NCBI GenBank assembly: GCA_943737045.1
Contig: CALSFV010000218.1
Location: 806,001 to 870,000, forward strand
Origin: Parapristionchus giblindavisi
Lineage: Eukaryota; Nematoda; Chromadorea; Rhabditida; Diplogasteridae
Length of the DNA stretch: 64,000 nt
Reading direction: 5' to 3'
In this document: positions 59,262-64,000 of the stretch, one piece after another
How positions within the stretch are numbered: position 1 is the first letter of the stretch
Layout of the letters: each line of letters starts with the position of its first letter
The notes under the pieces: model-generated
What the model was told of the DNA's origin: nothing
Database searches by the model: none
What the model saw: the letters and a program-made list of their open reading frames with translations, nothing else
Made by a program: the position numbers and the translations under genes

Positions 59262-60065
59262 ATGCCTTCTAGACCCCCCAGCTCCTCATCTACTCCTTCT
59301 TCTTCACCTCTAGCTAAGAAGGGGCGTCTCGACGTCGTTCAGAATGCCGTCGTGGAGGCAATTGCGTATGCAACCTCTGAACGACCGCCTGAGATTCCCC
59401 TACATCTTTGGTCTCACTTCTCTAGTCTCATAAATGTTCTTGCATCTCTTGTTGAAGGACTCGCTAATGCCAAGGCTCAGTATGACTCTGTCTTCCCTCC
59501 ATTATCATCATCTAATCCTATTCCTCCATCTTCCATTCCAATCAATACTACACCTCCTCCTATCTCTATCTCTCCTCTTCCTTCCTCTGACTCGACTGAG
59601 GACCACTTGCGCGCCCGTTCCTTAGTGATCTTTGGACTCCCTGAGGCTGACGTCACTTTCTCTCCTTCCGAGAGAGCAGCTGCCGATGCTAGAGCTGTTT
59701 GCTCAGTATTAGACGCACTGAAGGTCCAGGCTTCACCGTGTAGTGTCTTCAGAATGGGTAAGCCTTCGTCTGATGGTAGACCCAGACTGATCAAGTGTGT
59801 TCTTCCTGCTCGTTCGTTCCTCCTGACTGCTCTTAAAGGCGCAGGTGCACTTCGTACCTGTGACCAATTCAAAGGTGTTTATATACGTAAGAGTATGACA
59901 CAAGAGGAACGGAAGAGACAGTCTGAGCTCAGAGGATTTCTCAGATCGCTCAGGGTGAGTGACCCCTCATCACCCTTCGTCATGTACCGGGATAACATCT
60001 GGCATCGTGACGATATCAAGGGTGGAAAGAGGGTCACGCTCCCTGTCGGTCTTCCTTCAAACTAA
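59262..60065 (+). CDS. LINE ORF1 protein, 267 aa
   Basis: The start is the ATG at 59,262 in a good context (ccaccatg); the frame is open for 83 codons further upstream but those read like non-coding sequence. N-terminal 1-115 is Ser/Pro-rich. About residues 118-230 look like the non-canonical RRM of LINE ORF1 proteins (RARSLVIFGLPE, VFRMGKPS, RPRLIKCVLP), followed by a basic stretch (RKSMTQEERKRQSEL). These RNA-binding proteins coat the LINE RNA. No CCHC zinc knuckle is seen. ORF2 follows in the -1 frame with 55 nt of open overlap. Confidence 0.75.
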   Translation: MPSRPPSSSSTPSSSPLAKKGRLDVVQNAVVEAIAYATSERPPEIPLHLWSHFSSLINVLASLVEGLANAKAQYDSVFPPLSSSNPIPPSSIPINTTPPPISISPLPSSDSTEDHLRARSLVIFGLPEADVTFSPSERAAADARAVCSVLDALKVQASPCSVFRMGKPSSDGRPRLIKCVLPARSFLLTALKGAGALRTCDQFKGVYIRKSMTQEERKRQSELRGFLRSLRVSDPSSPFVMYRDNIWHRDDIKGGKRVTLPVGLPSN

Positions 60066-60091
60066 TTGGTCTAGGTCTCTGTCTTGACTCC

Positions 60092-62974
60092 TTGCCTCCT
60101 TCTCCATCATTGACGTCTCTCTCCTCATCTACAGTGTCCTCTTCTATTACTGTCCTTCCACAGCCTATCCCTAATCTCTCGTGTATCTTATTCAACTCTA
60201 GATCAATAGTGAATAAGCTGCCTGATTTACATTGTCTACTATCAACATCTCGTCCTGATATTGTCTGTGTTTCTGAATCATGGCTAAACCCACGCATTTC
60301 TGACTCTGAGCTCACCATAAATTACCCTTATAAGGTACTACGTTGCGACAGGGCTAGGCGGGGTGGTGGTGTTGCTATCATTCTTAGGGATCATATTTAT
60401 GCAAGCATAGTATCCTTCGATAACGACTCTTCAGCTGATATTCTGGCCATTGATATTGTATCTCCTTCTTGTCTCTCTAATATACGCTTAGCACTTGTTT
60501 ACCGACCTCCCAATATCACTTCATCATCCAATTCCTCGCTCTTTGACTGTCTATCTTCCCTTCTGGCTATAAATTCTCCTCTTGTATTATTGGGTGATTT
60601 CAATCTAAATATTGATTGGACTGATACTTCGTCTGCTCATGGTCAATCTTCTCTATTAGTTGATCTTATCGAATCCTTATCCCTTAGTCAATATGTCTCA
60701 TCCCCTACTCTTGCATCACATTTCCTAGATCTCATATTTGCATCACCAAATCTAGTCTCAAATTGTACAGTCACCCCTCCATTCTCAACTTCTGATCATT
60801 CTTCAGTATCTTTTCACCTATCATTTCCTCTTTTTGCGCCAATCTCTGTTCCAACTTTTGATTTTAGTAAGGCTAACTTTGATTTCCTTGACCACTGTCT
60901 TTTTTTGTCCGATTGGGACACAATATTGAATGATTATACATCCATTGATGACTTATATAGCCGTTTCTCCTCTCATATTCTATCTCTATTTCCTAAATAT
61001 ATTCCCATTCGTAAGCATTTACTTCCATTTGACAAGTACCCTGGTCATATTCGTTCTCTTATCTCTCACAAACGCGCCCTTTTTGACAAAATTCATCTTC
61101 ATCCTGTTCGTCTCCAATATATGTCTGTCTCTGCAAAGCTCCAAAAGGAGATTCGCAAATTTGTCCGTAATCGTGAAAATAAATTTTTTTCATCTTTCAA
61201 TTGTAAAACTTTCTATAAGTATTTTAGTAACCGTCTTAAAACTAAAACAAGTATTGGAGCCATATGCGATCTCTCTGGAAACTCTCTTATCTCTGATAGT
61301 GACAAGGCAGATTCACTTGCATCTTATTTTGAAACTATGTATATCGCTGATGATATGACTCTTCCTCCTCTTTCCTCATTCATTCCTCATTCTCTTTCCA
61401 TTCCAATTATTATGCCTCAGGATGTTGCTTATTATCTCCGTCGTTTAAGTTCATCTTGCTCCCTCCCATCTGATTTAATCCCCTCTATCATTTTTAAACG
61501 TTGTCATTCCTCTCTTGCCTATCCTTTGTCCATAATCTTTAATCTTTCTATCAGTCTAGGCGAAATTCCAACAATTTGGAAATCTTCAATAGTCATCCCT
61601 ATTCCTAAAGTCTCTAGCCCATCCAATGTCTCTCATTTTCGCCCTATATCGATCTCCCCTGTTCCTTCTAAGATTCTCGAGCGCATTTTGAAACCACGCA
61701 TTACACACTGGTGTCGTATCCACAATATCATACCCAAGGAGCAGTCTGGATTTGTAAAATCAAAGTCCACTATAACACAACTTTTGAATTGTACTCAAGC
61801 GTGGCGAAATGCTCTCGATGCTGATCTTTGCACTGATGTTATCTATGTTGATTTATCTCGTGCTTTTGATTCTGTCTCTCATAGTAAACTTTTGTACAAA
61901 TTAGAATCTCTTGGTATTAGAAATAATCTGCTATCGTGGTTTACTTCGTTTTTAGATGATCGACGATTTTCAGTGAGAATAGGTGATACTCTATCATCTG
62001 ATAGAGTGGTCACTTCTGGTGTTCCACAAGGTACAGTTTTGGGTCCATTACTCTTTTTGATATATGTTTCGGATCTCCCAAGGGTATTCAGTCATCTCCC
62101 TCAAATAGGTATTCAAATGTTTGCAGATGATATCAAACTTTTCTCTACATTTTCACATATTTCTCCACATGAATCTCACTCTCAACTTTCTCAAGGGTTA
62201 ACTTCTCTATTAGAATACTGCGAAAACTGGCAGTTATCGGTTGCACAAAAAAAGTGCTCCGTTCTACATATAGGCAAAACAAATCCCACTTTACCTTATT
62301 CTATTCTCTCTCACAGTCTACCTTCATCTTCTTCAACCCGTGACTTAGGTGTTTATCTCGACCCGTTGTTAAATTTTAAATCCCACATTGCCATTGTTTG
62401 TAAGAAGTCATTATCACTTGTTTATCATATTTTTAGATCAATTTCTTGTACTCGTTCCGATGTATATATCAGAGCTTTCAAATCATATGTAATCCCCATT
62501 ATTGAATACGCGTCCCCTGTTTGGTCGCCCTCTTCGAAAGGTTTAATTCGCCAATTAGAAAAAGTTCAACATGTATTTACTAGATTGTTGTATCATCGTT
62601 GTCATCTTTCCTATTCCTTCCCTCCTCCCTACCCTCAACGTTTGTCCTTATTCTCTCTCAATTCTCTTTATCACAGAAGAATTGTCATTGATATCGTATT
62701 TGCTATTAAGATTTTGAGATGTGAAGTTGATATTCCTTGTAGTAATTTCTATGTGTTTAAACCATCATTTGGCAGGATATCCTCGTTTGCTTTCCATATT
62801 CCTCGATCAAAGAGAGAAAATCTTCGCTCCTCCTTTTCCCATAGAACATCTCGATTTTTGACAAAAATTCACTCTATCTTAGACCCCAATCTTAGCACAA
62901 ATACCATTAAAGCTAAATTATTATTGTCTTATGATTTAGTTAGTAATTTATCAATTGATATTTCACCCCTCTAA
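60092..62974 (+). CDS. LINE ORF2: endonuclease and reverse transcriptase
   Basis: 960 codons from a TTG at 60,092; the open frame begins at 60,011. The APE-type endonuclease occupies about residues 30-240, with N35 (FNSRS), E62 (SESWL), Y137 (VYRPP), D169/N171 (GDFN) and SDH 234-236. Reverse transcriptase follows at about 480-760, with DLSRAFD 587-593, GVPQGTVLGP 643-652 and the catalytic FADD 677-680. The C-terminus has the usual His/Cys-containing stretch. All catalytic residues seen are intact. Odd point: there is no in-frame ATG before residue 344, so the start must be non-AUG, coupled to ORF1, or lost by mutation. Confidence 0.9.
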   Translation: MPPSPSLTSLSSSTVSSSITVLPQPIPNLSCILFNSRSIVNKLPDLHCLLSTSRPDIVCVSESWLNPRISDSELTINYPYKVLRCDRARRGGGVAIILRDHIYASIVSFDNDSSADILAIDIVSPSCLSNIRLALVYRPPNITSSSNSSLFDCLSSLLAINSPLVLLGDFNLNIDWTDTSSAHGQSSLLVDLIESLSLSQYVSSPTLASHFLDLIFASPNLVSNCTVTPPFSTSDHSSVSFHLSFPLFAPISVPTFDFSKANFDFLDHCLFLSDWDTILNDYTSIDDLYSRFSSHILSLFPKYIPIRKHLLPFDKYPGHIRSLISHKRALFDKIHLHPVRLQYMSVSAKLQKEIRKFVRNRENKFFSSFNCKTFYKYFSNRLKTKTSIGAICDLSGNSLISDSDKADSLASYFETMYIADDMTLPPLSSFIPHSLSIPIIMPQDVAYYLRRLSSSCSLPSDLIPSIIFKRCHSSLAYPLSIIFNLSISLGEIPTIWKSSIVIPIPKVSSPSNVSHFRPISISPVPSKILERILKPRITHWCRIHNIIPKEQSGFVKSKSTITQLLNCTQAWRNALDADLCTDVIYVDLSRAFDSVSHSKLLYKLESLGIRNNLLSWFTSFLDDRRFSVRIGDTLSSDRVVTSGVPQGTVLGPLLFLIYVSDLPRVFSHLPQIGIQMFADDIKLFSTFSHISPHESHSQLSQGLTSLLEYCENWQLSVAQKKCSVLHIGKTNPTLPYSILSHSLPSSSSTRDLGVYLDPLLNFKSHIAIVCKKSLSLVYHIFRSISCTRSDVYIRAFKSYVIPIIEYASPVWSPSSKGLIRQLEKVQHVFTRLLYHRCHLSYSFPPPYPQRLSLFSLNSLYHRRIVIDIVFAIKILRCEVDIPCSNFYVFKPSFGRISSFAFHIPRSKRENLRSSFSHRTSRFLTKIHSILDPNLSTNTIKAKLLLSYDLVSNLSIDISPL

Positions 62975-63259
62975 ACTGTCTCATGTACAAGTTCCTTTTG
63001 CCATGTCAGTCTGTCTATACTGACTTATGCGGTCCTCTTCCCGCTAGGGCCTCATCCACCCTACATCATTGATCCCACGCTGATCTTTGATCTTGGCACT
63101 AGAGAATAGGTTATTGAGACTTCCCCGACCATCTTCACCTTCCCTACTTTCCCATTGTCTAATTCTCCCCATTCTATTTCCTTGTGCAAATCTTCTTAAT
63201 TTATATCGTTTTTACTTGTTGGAACATCTTCGCGATGTATGATAAATAAATAAATAAAT
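62975..63259 (+). other. LINE 3' UTR and tail
   Basis: Untranslated sequence after the ORF2 stop ends in gataaataaataaataaat. It contains the dispersed tgatctttgatctt motif at 63,079-63,095. Confidence 0.7.
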
Positions 63260-63410
63260 CTTGAGGATTGAGGAAGTGATCGATTGTGTTATCAAGTTTT
63301 CAGCCTGGGGATGTTTTCTTTTGAGGAGGAGCGAGATGGGTTCGAGAGAGTTTTCAAAGACAGTGGTTGTTCTAACTTTCAAAACATCAAAATACGATAT
63401 ATCTATCTAT

Positions 63411-63412
<2 letters not shown>

Positions 63413-63509
<97 letters not shown>
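63413..63509. repeat. (TA)n microsatellite
   Basis: About 48 AT/TA units with one interruption (tacatata). It produces spurious IY-repeat frames. Confidence 0.95.
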
Positions 63510-64000
63510 CCGATCTGATCACTCTAACTATCGTTAAACTGTTAATCAACCTTGGAATTACTATGAGTATCTATATGAATAATTTAGTCGCCTGTCTAAG
63601 ATACTAAATCATCGGCCTGAGCTAAATATTCTCTAAATTCCTCTGAACATTTCGATCAAAACTTCAAAACTCCATTGAATCAAGATAAAATGAGAACTGT
63701 GATCACCTCATGAAGGTCAACTATGTGTCTTTGAAATGGTTCAAAAAGAGCATATCCATCTTAGGTCTGACGATAACCGTTCGATGAGAAAAGACTAGAT
63801 GAGAGCTATTTGCATACGTTGTCTATTTATTAGCTCTTGTCTCTGATATGCAAATGGATTTCATCCATTCCCATCCATGCTAATGCGTCTTTTGTCCTAC
63901 GCCCTTCTTCTATTTAGTAGGCTTGACTATTGATTTTCCCCGACTTAATCTTTGATATTTTAACTTGATTATATCCCCACAATCGTATTTACATGTCTTT
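63510..64000. other. No gene seen
   Basis: Single-copy AT-rich sequence to the end of the window. Confidence 0.5.

Larger units (their letters stand above)
58894..63259 (+). mobile_element. CR1/Jockey-group LINE, near full length
   Basis: Two ORFs, an APE-type endonuclease, a reverse transcriptase and a short (ATAA)n-like 3' tail (63,240-63,259) define a non-LTR retrotransposon. The 5' boundary is uncertain (somewhere in 58,430-59,260) and I could not find a target duplication. Both ORFs are open, so the copy is young. Confidence 0.85.

Noticed and set aside
63284..63607. 107-codon frame after the LINE
   Set aside because: Most of it is the TA tract; the flanking residues have no motif.

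Overview
This window is eukaryotic and repeat-dominated. Short introns with GT..AG borders, AT-rich spacers, nematode-style gene families and abundant small fold-back transposons suggest a nematode; that is an inference, no single marker proves it. I see no complete host gene. The only near-intact coding unit is a LINE retrotransposon.

Layout. 1-613 is AT-rich flank. 614-33,596 is a giant imperfect palindrome: a left arm (614-16,676) and a right arm (16,735-33,596) around a 58-bp loop. The arms carry the same series of decayed host-gene pieces: the last exons of a rhodopsin-type GPCR, a coiled-coil protein tail and an asparagine synthetase (ASNS) fragment, plus several unidentified exon-like stretches. 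Near the centre the ASNS fragment is tandemly repeated, once or twice per left arm but four times (885-bp unit, 17.4-21.1 kb) in the right arm. Later events distinguish the arms: in the left arm a TAA-flanked MITE, a TA-flanked MITE with a tRNA-like core, a truncated LINE tail, a 363-bp duplication and a 624-bp deletion; in the right arm a 1.08-kb insertion and a longer 29-bp satellite.

33.6-37.5 kb is the most host-like part: an inverted pair of 19-bp minisatellites, a coiled-coil exon, the five last exons of an M20 metallopeptidase (minus strand) and the last two exons of a GPCR (plus strand). Both genes lack their 5' halves and meet 5'-to-5' within about 120 bp. 37.5-46.8 kb is a third, mosaic copy of the palindrome sequence; its diagnostic bases match the right arm in the places I could compare.

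47.1-54.5 kb is a second palindrome centred near 50,374. It holds Polinton/Maverick-derived pieces: five copies of an adenain-like protease fragment in 677-bp tandem units, each unit with a tRNA-like sequence, and two mirror copies of the zinc/HNH-like segment found at the start of Polinton DNA polymerase B. 55.2-56.3 kb is a third, compact fold-back element. 57.8 kb has an unidentified 117-codon ORF. 59.0-63.26 kb is a CR1/Jockey-group LINE with two open ORFs, an (ATAA)n-like tail and, unusually, no AUG for ORF2.

Taken together the window reads as a locus of palindrome formation, satellite growth and gene-fragment amplification rather than a set of co-operating genes. Identity statements come from motif recognition by eye; no database search was run.
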